Shown one piece after another: positions 1-8,973 of a stretch of DNA of 64,000 nt. The position numbers and the translations under genes were made by a program. The first letter of the stretch is position 1. Each line of letters starts with the position of its first letter. Where the stretch lies: positions 334,501 through 398,500 of the forward strand of contig NZ_QXDF01000001.1 in assembly GCF_003550175.1 (NCBI RefSeq), written 5' to 3'. Below the pieces are notes generated by a model, which was given only the letters and a program-made list of their open reading frames with translations, had not been told where the DNA came from and made no database searches. Origin of the DNA: Dichotomicrobium thermohalophilum. Lineage in GTDB: Bacteria; Pseudomonadota; Alphaproteobacteria; Rhizobiales; Rhodomicrobiaceae.

Positions 1-49
1 CGCGATGGCTGCTAGAATACGGGGTTTGGCAGCCTTACCGGAGCCCCTC

Positions 50-985
50 ATGAGCTGGAACCCCGCCCTAGAGCCTGTCTGCCCATCGGCCGACGATCTC
101 GAACGCATTGAAACCGTCATTGTCCCGCGCTCGCGCGATCTCGGCGGGTTCGAGGTACGCCGCGCGCTGCCGTCGCCAAAGCGGCAAATGGTCGGGCCGT
201 TCATCTTCTTTGACCACATGGGTCCGGCCGATTTCCTGACTGGCAACGGCATCGATGTGCGCCCGCATCCGCATATCGGGCTGGCGACGGTGACCTATCT
301 CTATCGCGGCGAGTTCCAGCATCGCGACTCGCTCGGTACGGATCAGATGATCTACCCGGGCGAGGTCAACTGGATGATTGCCGGGCACGGCGTGACACAT
401 TCCGAGCGCACCAGTGACGAAACGCGCGCGCAACCGCACAAGCTGTTCGGCATCCAGACCTGGGTGGCGCTGCCGGAAGATTATGAAGAGACCGGCGCGG
501 TCTTTGAGCATCACGGCAAGGAGGTGCTGCCCTATTTCGATGCCGAGGGGAAGAAGGTCCGGCTCATCATCGGCGCGGCCTATGGCAAGCGCGCGCCGGT
601 CAAGACGTTTTCGGAGATGTTCTACGCCGACGCGGCGCTCGATTCCGGCGTGCTGCTGCCGCTGCCAGACAACCACGAGGACCGCGGCGTCTATGTCGTT
701 GAAGGCTCCATCGAGGTCGGCGGTGATACCTTCGAAAACGGGCGCATGATGGTGTTCCGCCCCGGCGACCGGATCAGCGTAAAGGCCGGACCGCAGGGAG
801 CGCGGCTGATTTTGCTGGGCGGAGAGACGCTGAACGGGCCGCGCTACATCTGGTGGAATTTTGTCGCGTCGTCCCGAGAAAAGATCGAGCACGCGAAGCG
901 CGCCTGGGCCGAGGGCGACTGGGCGCATGGGCGCTTTCAGCTGCCGCCGGGCGATGCCGAGGAATTCATCCCGCTACCCGAATGA
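50..985 (+). CDS. Pirin family protein
   Basis: A cupin-fold pirin of 311 residues; family members are metal-dependent quercetin dioxygenases or metabolic regulators, and the actual role here is not shown by sequence. The first cupin half carries the family's metal ligands: H73 and H75 in RPHPHIG, then H117 and E119 in GHGVTHSER, matching the His-His-His-Glu set of human pirin in spacing. The pirin C-terminal half follows, ending near EEFIPLPE. I chose the ATG at 50 because a GGAG lies just upstream; an in-frame ATG at 5 would add 15 residues. The DUF427 gene begins 7 bp after the stop, so the two are probably co-transcribed. The first bases of the window may hold more upstream sequence of the same operon. 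Confidence 0.93.
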   Translation: MSWNPALEPVCPSADDLERIETVIVPRSRDLGGFEVRRALPSPKRQMVGPFIFFDHMGPADFLTGNGIDVRPHPHIGLATVTYLYRGEFQHRDSLGTDQMIYPGEVNWMIAGHGVTHSERTSDETRAQPHKLFGIQTWVALPEDYEETGAVFEHHGKEVLPYFDAEGKKVRLIIGAAYGKRAPVKTFSEMFYADAALDSGVLLPLPDNHEDRGVYVVEGSIEVGGDTFENGRMMVFRPGDRISVKAGPQGARLILLGGETLNGPRYIWWNFVASSREKIEHAKRAWAEGDWAHGRFQLPPGDAEEFIPLPE

Positions 986-992
986 GGGGGCC

Positions 993-1541
993 ATGACGAT
1001 CATTCAGCCGAGCACAATGGTTCAGCGCGCGCGCCAGCACTGGCGTTATGACGGGAGCGCGCGTCCGCCCTTCGCCGAGGAACCGGGGGCGGATCAGGAA
1101 TCAGTGTGGGATTATCCGCGTCCGCCGCGAATCGAGCCGACGGACAAGCCTCTGCGCGTCATGCTGGGCGAAAAGGAGCTGGCGCGCACGACGCGCGGGA
1201 TGCGCGTGCTGGAGACGGCGGGGGCACCGACGTTGTACTTTCCCCCGGAGGACGTGACGACTGAACGGCTGTGTCATACCGGCCGCAGCTATCACTGCGA
1301 GTGGAAAGGCATCTCGAAGGAGCTTGCCGCCGACGGCGTCGATCCCGCGGGCTGGGTGTTGACGCAGGCCTATCCAGAATTTCGCGAGCTGCTCGGCTGG
1401 TATGCCTTCTATCCGCAGGAGCTGGCTTGTTTTGTCGGTGAGGAGCGCGCGGGCAGCCAGCCCGGCGGCTATTACGGCGGCTGGGTCACGGCGGACATTG
1501 TCGGGCCAATCAAGGGCGCGCCAGGCAGTGAAAGCTGGTGA
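993..1541 (+). CDS. DUF427 domain-containing protein
   Basis: A 182-residue protein of the DUF427 family, a small beta-rich fold of unknown biochemical function common in proteobacteria and actinobacteria. Family-typical stretches are visible: the ethanol-amine-like repeat of short strands around YFPPEDVTTERL, the CEWKG motif (residues ~107-111) and the aromatic C-terminal stretch with WYAFYPQE. The N-terminal ~50 residues, rich in Pro, Arg and Glu, precede the conserved domain. The ATG at 993 follows AGGGGG and lies 7 bp after the pirin stop, so it is read from the same operon. No catalytic residue assignment can be made. Confidence 0.88.
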   Translation: MTIIQPSTMVQRARQHWRYDGSARPPFAEEPGADQESVWDYPRPPRIEPTDKPLRVMLGEKELARTTRGMRVLETAGAPTLYFPPEDVTTERLCHTGRSYHCEWKGISKELAADGVDPAGWVLTQAYPEFRELLGWYAFYPQELACFVGEERAGSQPGGYYGGWVTADIVGPIKGAPGSESW

Positions 1542-1612
1542 GCGCGGCGCCGCCGTCATACAAGATACACGGCTTCCGGTCATAGTGTCGGCGAATCCGG
1601 TTTCGGGGAGAA

Positions 1613-2137
1613 ATGCCATTGTCCGGCATCTGGGAGGCCGTGCTCGTTTTCGTACGCGATCACGAGAGTTATCTGCTGCCGATCGCCTTTCTGATCTGCA
1701 TGGCCGAGTCAGTGATCGTCGTCTCGCTTTTCGTGCCGAGCACGATCATCCTGCTGGCTTCCTCGACCCTGCTTGGTGCAAGCGGCGTCGGCATCGCCAC
1801 GCTATGGATTGCCGCCGGCCTTGGCGCAGCTCTGGGTGACTGGGTCTCTTACGGGCTTGGCCGGGTCACCTACCGCCGCCTGCATCATCGTTGGCCGTTT
1901 TACCAGAACCGCAGGACGATCGCGCGCGGGCGACTGTTCTTTGCGCAATGGGGCTGGGCAAGCCTGTTTCTGGCGCGGTTCATGGGGCCGCTGCGCTCGT
2001 TCACGCCGCTGGTCGCCGGGATTTGCCGGATGCCGCTTTTGCCTTTTGCGCTGGCCAGCGTGGCCTCGGCCTTTATCTGGGCGGCGGCGGTGCTGGCGCC
2101 GACCGGGATCGGGGCGGGCTTCCTGTTGGGCCGGTGA
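1613..2137 (+). CDS. DedA/VTT-family membrane protein
   Basis: A 174-residue inner-membrane protein of the DedA (SNARE-associated/VTT) family; members act in lipid-carrier recycling and membrane homeostasis. It has the family's re-entrant hydrophobic architecture, the acidic residue of the first segment (AESVIVV), a Pro-Ser-Thr re-entrant turn, and the signature FLARFMGPLRSFTPLVAG with the conserved arginines. About four to five hydrophobic segments are present. It is somewhat short compared with the usual ~200 residues, lacking an extended C-terminal tail. The start ATG at 1613 follows a GGGGAG. It is 71 bp downstream of the DUF427 gene and is followed by a strong hairpin, so it is likely the last gene of a pirin-DUF427-DedA unit. 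Confidence 0.88.
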   Translation: MPLSGIWEAVLVFVRDHESYLLPIAFLICMAESVIVVSLFVPSTIILLASSTLLGASGVGIATLWIAAGLGAALGDWVSYGLGRVTYRRLHHRWPFYQNRRTIARGRLFFAQWGWASLFLARFMGPLRSFTPLVAGICRMPLLPFALASVASAFIWAAAVLAPTGIGAGFLLGR

Positions 2138-2138
2138 G

Positions 2139-2162
2139 GGGCGGGGTGCGATCACCCCGCCC
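2139..2162. terminator. GC-rich hairpin between convergent genes
   Basis: A perfect 10-bp inverted repeat (GGGCGGGGTG / CACCCCGCCC) with a 4-nt loop lies between the DedA stop and the stop of the minus-strand binding protein. There is no U-tract on either strand, so it may terminate transcription bidirectionally or only stabilise 3' ends. Confidence 0.55.
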
Positions 2163-2170
2163 GCAAAGGC

Positions 2171-3364
2171 TTAGTTGAGGACGCGAACATCCACGATCTT
2201 GCCATCCTGGATTTCCCAGTGGCCGATTGTGCCCGGCACGTCGCCGTTCTTGTCGAAGTCGACGGAGCCTGAGGCGCCTTCGTAGTTGATGTCCTGGCCG
2301 TCAGCCAGAAGTTTCACGGCCTTCTGCCACTCGCCCGGCAGGATCGTCTCGCCCGGCGCGTTGGCGACGTCGCGCAGATTGTCGCGGATCGCTTCCGGGT
2401 CGCTCGAACCGGCCTTCTGCGCTGCCAGCGCGATGACCATTGCCGCATCATAGGCGGTGTCGTAGTACGGCTTCGGCGGCAGATCGCCATATTCCGCAGT
2501 GTAGGCTTCCCGGAAGACGCGCAGGCCCTCGGTATCCTTCGCCTGCGGGACCGTACCGAATGCGCCGTTCAGGAACTGCGCGCCGACCCGCTCGATGATC
2601 TCCGGCGCCTTCATGCCGTCGGTGAAAATGAACTTGTCGAGATAGCCGCCTTCAAGTGACTGGCGGAGTATCACGCTGCCGCTTTCCGGATAACCGATCA
2701 GCACCAGCGCCTCGGCGCCGCCGCCGGCCGCCTGCTGCAACTCGCCGCGATAGGACGCCTGCCCCTGCTCGAATGCGATGGACGCGGAAACTTCGCCCTC
2801 AAACGCCTCGGCAAAGGCATCGGCAAGGCCCTGTCCGTAGTCGTTGTTCACATACAGGATGCTAACGTTCGAAAAACCCTTTTCCTGCACCAGCTTAGCC
2901 AGCTCGACGCCCTGATAGGCGTCCGACGGCACGGAGCGGAACAGGAAGTCGTTGTCCTGCAGTTTGGTGATCGTGGGCGACGTAGACGCGTTGGAAATCT
3001 GCGGAACGCCCTCGCGGCTGGTGACGGTCTTGGCGACCGGGATTGTCACGCCCGAGGAAAGCGCGCCAACGATGGCGTGAACACCGTCAACGTTGATCAG
3101 CTTCTGCGCCGCATCGACGCCGGCCTGCGGCTTCGTCTGCGTGTCGGCGATGACGATTTCGACCTCCTCGCCGTTCACTCCGCCGGCTGCGTTGATCTGC
3201 TTGACGGCGAACTGGACGCCGGTAACGTCTGCCTCGCCGTAGGCCTGCAGATCGCCCGTCATCGGCATCAGCGCGCCGATCTTCAGCGATTCGGCCTGCG
3301 CCGGTGCCGCCAGCGCAACGCCGAAGGCCGCCGCAGCAAGCGCCTGAAAGAAACGTGTCCTCAT
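2171..3364 (-). CDS. livJ: Branched-chain amino acid-type ABC transporter, periplasmic binding protein
   Basis: A 397-residue type I periplasmic binding protein (LivJ/LivK, Peripla_BP_6) that would capture branched-chain amino acids or a related amide in the periplasm. Residues 1-24 form a classic signal peptide ending AAPAQA. The mature protein starts with the family pattern LKIGALMPMTGDLQAYG and holds ligand-pocket motifs such as VGALSSGVTIPVA and ISNASTSPTI. The ATG at 3364 is preceded by AGGGAGGTGAAAGC, a near-ideal ribosome binding site; a longer in-frame reading upstream is rejected. It is divergent from livG-F-H-M, which supply the rest of the importer. Substrate cannot be fixed from sequence; urea, short amides or aromatic acids are alternatives. 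Confidence 0.93.
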   Translation of the reverse strand: MRTRFFQALAAAAFGVALAAPAQAESLKIGALMPMTGDLQAYGEADVTGVQFAVKQINAAGGVNGEEVEIVIADTQTKPQAGVDAAQKLINVDGVHAIVGALSSGVTIPVAKTVTSREGVPQISNASTSPTITKLQDNDFLFRSVPSDAYQGVELAKLVQEKGFSNVSILYVNNDYGQGLADAFAEAFEGEVSASIAFEQGQASYRGELQQAAGGGAEALVLIGYPESGSVILRQSLEGGYLDKFIFTDGMKAPEIIERVGAQFLNGAFGTVPQAKDTEGLRVFREAYTAEYGDLPPKPYYDTAYDAAMVIALAAQKAGSSDPEAIRDNLRDVANAPGETILPGEWQKAVKLLADGQDINYEGASGSVDFDKNGDVPGTIGHWEIQDGKIVDVRVLN

Positions 3365-3640
3365 GCTTTCACCTCCCTTCGTGTCTCCCCAGAACGGGGT
3401 CGAACAGCGCGCGAACGTTACCACGACCTTTCAAATTGAGCCAGAAAGCGCGTTTTCAATCGGAACGAGTCCAAGCCCCCGACGTCAGCCCGGGGAAGCA
3501 CAGCGTCCTTGCCACCCGTTGCAATCCCGCGCCGTTTGTTTCATGGATCACCCGCGTCGCTTCGGGCATGGACATTCAGCGCATTTTCATATTGAACCTT
3601 TCCGGGGCGCAAGCGTGCACGGCAGGCAGGGGCATATCGC
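3365..3640. promoter_or_regulatory. Divergent control region of the liv importer
   Basis: The 276 bp between the binding-protein gene and livG hold no credible gene and must contain promoters for both directions. It contains the strong AGGGAGGTG ribosome binding site of the minus-strand gene at its left edge. I could not assign a specific regulator site. Confidence 0.5.
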
Positions 3641-4405
3641 GTGATTGTCGTCGAGAACGTGTCAAAGGCCTTCGGCGGGCTGAAGGCGGTGCATGACTGT
3701 TCGCTGGAGGTCGCGGACGGCTCCATTACCGGGCTGATCGGGCCGAATGGCGCGGGCAAGTCGACGCTGTTCGGCATCATCGCCGGGTTCATCCGACCGG
3801 ACTCCGGCCGCATCCTGCTTGATGGGCGCGACATCACCGGCGTAAAGCCCCACCGGCTATTTCATCTGGGGCTGATCCGTACCTTCCAGATCCCGCACGA
3901 ATTTAGTCGCATGACAGTGCGCGAAAACCTGATGCTCGTTCCGGCGGCGCAGAAGGGCGAGAGCCTCGTGACCTCGTGGCTCCGCTGGGGCGCTGTCTGG
4001 CAGCAGGAGGTAGAGATCGCCGACAAGGCGGACGAGGTGCTCGACTTTCTCCAGCTTGCCCATCTGGCCGATGAGCTTGCGGGGCGGCTTTCGGGTGGTC
4101 AGAAGAAGCTGCTCGACATCGGCCGCGCCATGATGACCGACGCGAAGGTCGTGCTGCTCGACGAGCCGGGTGCGGGCGTAAACCGCACTTTGCTGGCGCA
4201 GATCGTCGAGACGATCCGCCGGCTGAACCGCGAGCGCGGCTATACCTTTTGCCTGATCGAACATGACATGGACATGATCGCCGAGCTTTGCGACCCGGTC
4301 ATTTGCATGGCGCAGGGCACCGTTCTGGCCAAGGGAACGATGGAAGAAATCCGGGCCAATGAGGCGGTGCGCGAGGCCTATCTTGGCCACACCGAGCCGG
4401 CATGA
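3641..4405 (+). CDS. livG: Branched-chain amino acid-type ABC transporter ATP-binding protein LivG
   Basis: A 254-residue ABC ATPase of the LivG class, energising uptake at the cytoplasmic face of LivHM. Walker A GPNGAGKS (~33-40), the LivG-type long insertion after the Q-loop, signature LSGGQKK (~148), Walker B VVLLDEPGAGV (~169) and switch His in LIEHDMDM are all intact. The start is a GTG with GGCAGGCAGGGG upstream. It is the first of four genes (livG, livF, livH, livM) with gaps of 22, 9 and 31 bp, clearly an operon. Confidence 0.94.
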   Translation: MIVVENVSKAFGGLKAVHDCSLEVADGSITGLIGPNGAGKSTLFGIIAGFIRPDSGRILLDGRDITGVKPHRLFHLGLIRTFQIPHEFSRMTVRENLMLVPAAQKGESLVTSWLRWGAVWQQEVEIADKADEVLDFLQLAHLADELAGRLSGGQKKLLDIGRAMMTDAKVVLLDEPGAGVNRTLLAQIVETIRRLNRERGYTFCLIEHDMDMIAELCDPVICMAQGTVLAKGTMEEIRANEAVREAYLGHTEPA

Positions 4406-4427
4406 GGCATTCGATGGAGGGGGCGGC

Positions 4428-5132
4428 GTGAGCCTGCTGGCGGCAAGCAACATCTACGGCGGCTACGGCGGCGTCGACATCCTCAACGGCGTCAGCCTGC
4501 GCGTCGAGCCCGGCGAGATCGTCACCATCGTCGGGCCAAACGGTGCGGGCAAGTCGACCTTCATCAAGGCGCTCGCCGGGCTGGTCACCATCCGGTTGGG
4601 CGATGTGCGCTTCGAGGGCCGCGACATCACGAATATCCCCCCGGAGCAGGCGCCGCGCATCGGGATCTCCTATGTGCCGCAGGAACGCAACGTCTTCACG
4701 TCCATGACGGTCATGGAAAACCTGGAGATGGGCGCATTCCTGCGCAGCGACGACTACAGCGGCCAGCTCGAAAGGATCTTCACCTTATTCCCGCGCCTGC
4801 GTGAGCGGCGGTCGCAGCCGGTCTGGCAGATGTCGGGCGGCGAGCGGCAGATGGTGGCGATGGGGCGCGCGCTGATGCTGGAGCCCAAGCTGCTTATCCT
4901 CGATGAGCCGACGGCGGGCCTGTCGCCGCTGTTCATGGACCAGGTTTTCGAGCAAGTGAAGGAAATCAACGCGCTCGGCATCGGCATCCTCATGGTCGAG
5001 CAGAACGCGAAGCAGGCGCTGGCGGTCTCCGATCGCGGCTATGTGCTGGCGATGGGGCGCAACCGCTTCGAGGACCGCGCGGACCAGATGTTGCAGAACA
5101 AGGAAATCGCCGAGATGTTCCTCGGCGGGTAA
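4428..5132 (+). CDS. livF: Branched-chain amino acid-type ABC transporter ATP-binding protein LivF
   Basis: A 234-residue LivF-class ABC ATPase, partner of LivG. Walker A GPNGAGKS, signature MSGGERQMVAMGRAL, Walker B LLILDEPTAGLSP and the H-loop replaced as usual for LivF by MVEQNAKQ are present. I place the start at the GTG at 4428, preceded by GGAGGGGGCGGC; the longer frame starting inside livG would add 23 non-homologous residues. It lies 22 bp after livG. Confidence 0.94.
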   Translation: MSLLAASNIYGGYGGVDILNGVSLRVEPGEIVTIVGPNGAGKSTFIKALAGLVTIRLGDVRFEGRDITNIPPEQAPRIGISYVPQERNVFTSMTVMENLEMGAFLRSDDYSGQLERIFTLFPRLRERRSQPVWQMSGGERQMVAMGRALMLEPKLLILDEPTAGLSPLFMDQVFEQVKEINALGIGILMVEQNAKQALAVSDRGYVLAMGRNRFEDRADQMLQNKEIAEMFLGG

Positions 5133-5141
5133 AGGGTGCAC

Positions 5142-6008
5142 ATGATCGGCGACATCATCCAGCTCCTGATCTACGGCATCGTGACGGGCAGCATTCTCGC
5201 GCTCGGCGCGATCGGGGTGTCGCTCGTCTTCTCGATCCTAAGGTTCGCGCATTTCGCGCATGGCGACCTCATGACGGTCGGCGCCTATGCCGCGCTGGTG
5301 ATCGTCGCCGGACTGGGCATGCCGATCATCGTCGCCGCACCGTTCGCGGTCCTGGTCGTCGCAGTTGTGGCGATCGCCATCGAGCTTTCGATCTATCGCC
5401 CGTTGCGCGAAAGCTCCCCGATCGTGCTGCTGATCTCGTCGTTCGGGATGGCGCTCATCCTGCGGAGCGCGGTACAGCTCATCTGGGGCACCGGCAACCA
5501 GGTCTATGCCTCTGGAATTCAGTTGCCCATTCGCGTCGGCGGCATTGCAATCAAGCCTGACCATCTCTGGATCATCGCCGGCACGCTCGGGCTGATCGCC
5601 GCGCTGCACGTCTTCCTGCAATACACAAAGTTCGGCAAGGCGATGCGCGCGATGGCCGACAATGTTGACCTAGCGCGGATCAGCGGCATTCCGACCAGTC
5701 GGGTGATCATGATTGCTTGGATCATCGCCGGCGGGCTGGCGGCAATGGCCGGCATCTTCCTGGCGATGGACACGCGCCTGCATCCGGTCATGGGCTGGCA
5801 GCTTCTGCTGCCGGTGTTCGCGGCGGCGATCGTTGGCGGCATCGGCCGGCCTTACGGCGCGATGGCGGGCGGGCTGTTGATCGGCGTGGCGATGGAGATG
5901 TCCACGATGGTCATCAACCCGGCCTACAAGCAGGCGGTGGCCTTCGCGCTGATGGTGGCGACGCTGATCGTCCGGCCGACCGGCATTTTCCGCGGGAGTT
6001 CGCTATGA
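5142..6008 (+). CDS. livH: Branched-chain amino acid-type ABC transporter permease LivH
   Basis: A 288-residue inner-membrane permease with about eight hydrophobic segments, LivH family. The N-terminal GIVTGSILALGAIGVSLVF and the central stretch ARISGIPTSRVI (cytoplasmic coupling loop to the ATPases) are family hallmarks. ATG at 5142 sits 5 bp after AAAGGG; a GTG at 5136 is in frame but overlaps the ribosome binding site. It follows livF by 9 bp. Confidence 0.93.
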   Translation: MIGDIIQLLIYGIVTGSILALGAIGVSLVFSILRFAHFAHGDLMTVGAYAALVIVAGLGMPIIVAAPFAVLVVAVVAIAIELSIYRPLRESSPIVLLISSFGMALILRSAVQLIWGTGNQVYASGIQLPIRVGGIAIKPDHLWIIAGTLGLIAALHVFLQYTKFGKAMRAMADNVDLARISGIPTSRVIMIAWIIAGGLAAMAGIFLAMDTRLHPVMGWQLLLPVFAAAIVGGIGRPYGAMAGGLLIGVAMEMSTMVINPAYKQAVAFALMVATLIVRPTGIFRGSSL

Positions 6009-6039
6009 TCGTCGCGCGCGCAAAGGGGGAGGACCGCTG

Positions 6040-6987
6040 ATGGAGCTTGCCGGCCTGCTCAGCTATTTCGTGTTCTTCGCCTCCTTCGCCTGTATCTACG
6101 CGATCATGGCGCTCGGGCTGAACATCCAGTGGGGGATGACCGGCCAGATCAATATCGGCGTGGCCGGATTCTACGCGGTCGGCGCTTACACATCGGCGAT
6201 CCTGACGACGCCGCCCACGCCGGAGCATCTCGGCGGGTTCGCCTTGCCCGTGATCGTCGGGCTGATCGGCGCCGTCATCGTCAGCGGCCTGCTCGCCGTG
6301 CTCATCGGCATGATCACGGTGAACCTGCGGTCGGACTATCTGGCCATCGCCACAATCGGGCTCGCCGAGATCATCCGCTTCCTCATCAAGAACGAAGAGC
6401 AGGTCACACACGGCGTTCGCGGTATCGCCGAAATCCCACGGCCGCTGGTGGAGAGCGGGCCGCTTGCGGGGCCGGTCTTTCTGGTGGTCGCGCTGATCTG
6501 CGTTGCGATCGCCTATTTCCTGGTGGAGCGCGCGCGCGTCTCGCCCTGGGGCCGCGTCCTGCGCGCGATCCGCGACAATGAAGACGCGACCAAGGCGGCG
6601 GGCAAGAACGTAGTCAGCTTCCGGCTGCAGGCCTTCGTGGTCGGCTCGGCGCTGATGGGCTTTGCGGGCGGGCTGTACGCGCATTTCTTCGGCTTCATTT
6701 CGCCGGAAGCGTTCCAGCCTGTGTTCGGCACCTTCATCGTCTGGGCCATGCTGATCGTCGGGGGCAGCGGCAACAACAAGGGCGCGCTGCTCGGTACTGT
6801 GCTGGTCTGGCTGGTATGGTCCGGCACCGAAATCTTCACGCGGCTGCTGCCCGCCGACATGGCGACGCAGGCCAGCGCGGCGCGCGTTCTGATGATCGGC
6901 GTGCTCCTTCAGATCGTGCTGTTGACTCGGCGGCAGGGGGTCCTGCCTGAGGAGCGGCCGAAGCCCATCCCGCGCGGGGACAGTTAA
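6040..6987 (+). CDS. livM: Branched-chain amino acid-type ABC transporter permease LivM
   Basis: A 315-residue permease of the LivM family, second half of the membrane channel. It has the family opening YAIMALGLNIQWGMTGQIN, the coupling loop WGRVLRAIRDNEDATKAAGKN, and AFVVGSALMGFAGGLYAHFFG. ATG at 6040 follows AGGGGGAGGA. It closes the liv operon; its stop is 3 bp from the stop of the convergent MFS gene, so there is no room for a separate terminator. Confidence 0.94.
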   Translation: MELAGLLSYFVFFASFACIYAIMALGLNIQWGMTGQINIGVAGFYAVGAYTSAILTTPPTPEHLGGFALPVIVGLIGAVIVSGLLAVLIGMITVNLRSDYLAIATIGLAEIIRFLIKNEEQVTHGVRGIAEIPRPLVESGPLAGPVFLVVALICVAIAYFLVERARVSPWGRVLRAIRDNEDATKAAGKNVVSFRLQAFVVGSALMGFAGGLYAHFFGFISPEAFQPVFGTFIVWAMLIVGGSGNNKGALLGTVLVWLVWSGTEIFTRLLPADMATQASAARVLMIGVLLQIVLLTRRQGVLPEERPKPIPRGDS

Positions 6988-6990
6988 GCG

Positions 6991-8229
6991 TCAGGCTCTC
7001 TGGTTCGCCCCTTGCGGGCCGGGCTCGGCTCTCGGGGGCAGGCGGACCGCGAACAGGATCGCAAGCAGACCGCCGAGGCCCAGCGTCCCGAACGCCGTAC
7101 CCCAGATGACCGGCTCGCTCGCGTCCGCGGCACGCAGCGCATCCACCACCCAACCGAAGACGATCGGGGCCACTGCGCCGGAGACGAAGCCTGCCGTCGA
7201 ACGCGCCGCAAGCACGGTGCCCAGCGAGGCTGGCTCCACGCGCTCCGCCAAAGTGGTCGACAAAACCGGCGAGTCGCCCAGCGCGAAGAAAGCGTAGAAG
7301 ATCACAAGCGTCGCGATCAGATAGGGCGTGAAGGCGACCAGCCAGCCGACCCCGAAGGAGAACGCGGTGGCCACGGCTGCCGACCAGATGAGGATCTGTC
7401 GCCGGCCGATCCGGTCAGAGAGCTTGCCCATCGAAAAAGCCGCGAAGGCTCCGACCAGATGCAGGATGGTGACGAACGATGCGCTCGACTGGCTGGCCGC
7501 GACGGTCGATTGGCCGCTGAGCACAAAGCTCGTCGCGATGAGCGCCGGTGCCCAGGTCCACATGCCGATCAGCTCCCAGTTATGGGAGGTGTAGCCGAGC
7601 AGGAGACGTCGCGCGCTGCGATTGTCGCGAAGTTGACGCCAGAGACCGCTCTCGAGCGCTGTGGGATGGATGATGTTTGGCAGGTTGCGGATTGCGGTGA
7701 GCAGCATCAGGGTTCCCGCCAACGGCAGCGTGCCGCTCACGAGAAAGGCGGTTTGCCAGCCGGATACGCCGAGCGCCATGCCGGTGACCGCGATGGACGC
7801 GGCGTAGCCGACCGACGTCGAGGCGATGAGCGCGCCGATGGCCGCGCCGAGCTTTTCTGGCGGCGCATTCTCGCGGAACAGCATGATCAAGGGAGTGTAG
7901 ACGCCGCCCTGGCAGAGCCCGACCAGCGCATAGAGCACCAGACTGGAGGCGTAGTCCCGCGCAAACAGGGCAAAGGCCGCGGAGGAGATCGCGGTTGCCC
8001 ATGCGGAAAGCGTTACGGCCCGTTTCGCGCCGATGCGCCCCGCGAGCCACGAAAACCCCAGCAGCGAGAAGGCATAGGCGAAGTAGAAGCCGGAAACGAT
8101 CGAGCTGACCTTGGCCGCGCCAATCTCCCAGGCTTCCATCAGGACCGGGATGCACCCGGCGACCGTCATGAAGGGCAGGAAGAGAAAAATTCTTGCGACA
8201 AAAACGGAAGCGAGAATGCCTCGACTCAT
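6991..8229 (-). CDS. Major facilitator superfamily transporter
   Basis: A 412-residue MFS carrier with about 12 hydrophobic segments. The inter-segment 2-3 loop holds the MFS pattern GRIGAKRAV and the second-half equivalent is SDRIGRRQIL. N-terminal segment begins RGILASVFVARIFLFLPF. The start ATG at 8229 follows AAGGATAAAGAAAAA; the frame extends 24 residues further upstream without a good ribosome binding site. Its substrate is not recognisable; a CynX/nitrate-type or small-anion/drug carrier is possible. It is monocistronic and convergent with livM. Confidence 0.85.
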   Translation of the reverse strand: MSRGILASVFVARIFLFLPFMTVAGCIPVLMEAWEIGAAKVSSIVSGFYFAYAFSLLGFSWLAGRIGAKRAVTLSAWATAISSAAFALFARDYASSLVLYALVGLCQGGVYTPLIMLFRENAPPEKLGAAIGALIASTSVGYAASIAVTGMALGVSGWQTAFLVSGTLPLAGTLMLLTAIRNLPNIIHPTALESGLWRQLRDNRSARRLLLGYTSHNWELIGMWTWAPALIATSFVLSGQSTVAASQSSASFVTILHLVGAFAAFSMGKLSDRIGRRQILIWSAAVATAFSFGVGWLVAFTPYLIATLVIFYAFFALGDSPVLSTTLAERVEPASLGTVLAARSTAGFVSGAVAPIVFGWVVDALRAADASEPVIWGTAFGTLGLGGLLAILFAVRLPPRAEPGPQGANQRA

Positions 8230-8525
8230 TTTTTCTTTATCCTTGGCCGGACTGCTGGGCCGGTCGATGTTAGGCGCTTTGCGTCGCGGACAACAAGGCA
8301 CGCGCGTTCAAGTCAGCTATTTGCCGGTGCTCGGGCCGCACCATCTCCTTAAGCGGCGGCGGGTCATGCGACCCGACCAACGGCTCGGGCCGTTCCGGGC
8401 AGACCGCCGAGCCGGCCAAAACTGCACAAGAGTCTGCGCGCGGCAGTCGTAAAATGAATGCTGCGAAGATCGCGCTGATCTAAACTCGCCCCGTGGAGAC
8501 CATTCACGAAGAGGAAGGATCGCCC
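8230..8525. promoter_or_regulatory. Divergent intergenic region, MFS gene / stress protein
   Basis: These 296 bp separate two divergent genes. A short dyad GGGTC-atgc-GACCC is visible around 8367-8381. No gene or RNA is evident. The GAGGAAGGA near its right edge is the ribosome binding site of the stress protein. Confidence 0.4.
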
Positions 8526-8936
8526 GTGTTTAAAACAATTGTTGTCCCCGTAGCACTGTCCGAAGTCGAAAAAGCCGATCGCATGCTCAACGCTGCCCGG
8601 CAGCTTGGCGGCGAGCACGCGCATATCGTGCTCATGAGCGTCATCGAGGATATTCCAACCTATGTCGCCACCGAGCTGCCCGGCGGCTACATGGACAGGG
8701 CCAAGAAGAACGCGCATGACGCGCTGTCGAAAATCGCCCGCGAGTCCGGCCTCGAAGTCGAGATCGTCGTACGCAGCGGCCAGCCCTCCGCGGGCATCCT
8801 CGGCACGGCCAAGGAAAAGAACGCCGACGCAATCATCATCGCGTCGCACCAGCCAGGGCTGAGCGATTATCTGCTCGGCTCCACGGCGCATCGCGTCGTG
8901 CGGCACGCGAAGTGCGCGGTGCTCGTTCTGCGCTAG
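8526..8936 (+). CDS. Universal stress protein, UspF/UspG type
   Basis: A 136-residue single Usp domain, cytoplasmic. It starts FKTIVVPVAL with the conserved strand-1 and ends ASHQPGLSDYLLGSTA...RHAKCAVLVLR, which is the shorter nucleotide-binding loop seen in E. coli UspF/UspG rather than the UspA form. The C-terminal HAKCAVLVLR is a Usp hallmark. Start is a GTG preceded by GAGGAAGGA; upstream in-frame codons starting at 8493 have no ribosome binding site and would add 11 unrelated residues. A small membrane protein gene follows at 37 bp. Confidence 0.92.
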   Translation: MFKTIVVPVALSEVEKADRMLNAARQLGGEHAHIVLMSVIEDIPTYVATELPGGYMDRAKKNAHDALSKIARESGLEVEIVVRSGQPSAGILGTAKEKNADAIIIASHQPGLSDYLLGSTAHRVVRHAKCAVLVLR

Positions 8937-8973
8937 AGCGGTGCGTGCCGCCGCCAACAGGAAAGGATTTCAA

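Noticed and set aside
7012-8352. 446-codon open frame on the plus strand
   Set aside because: It is the antisense of the MFS transporter; its product is Arg/Gly/Glu-rich, without membrane segments or family features, as expected from high-GC antisense frames.
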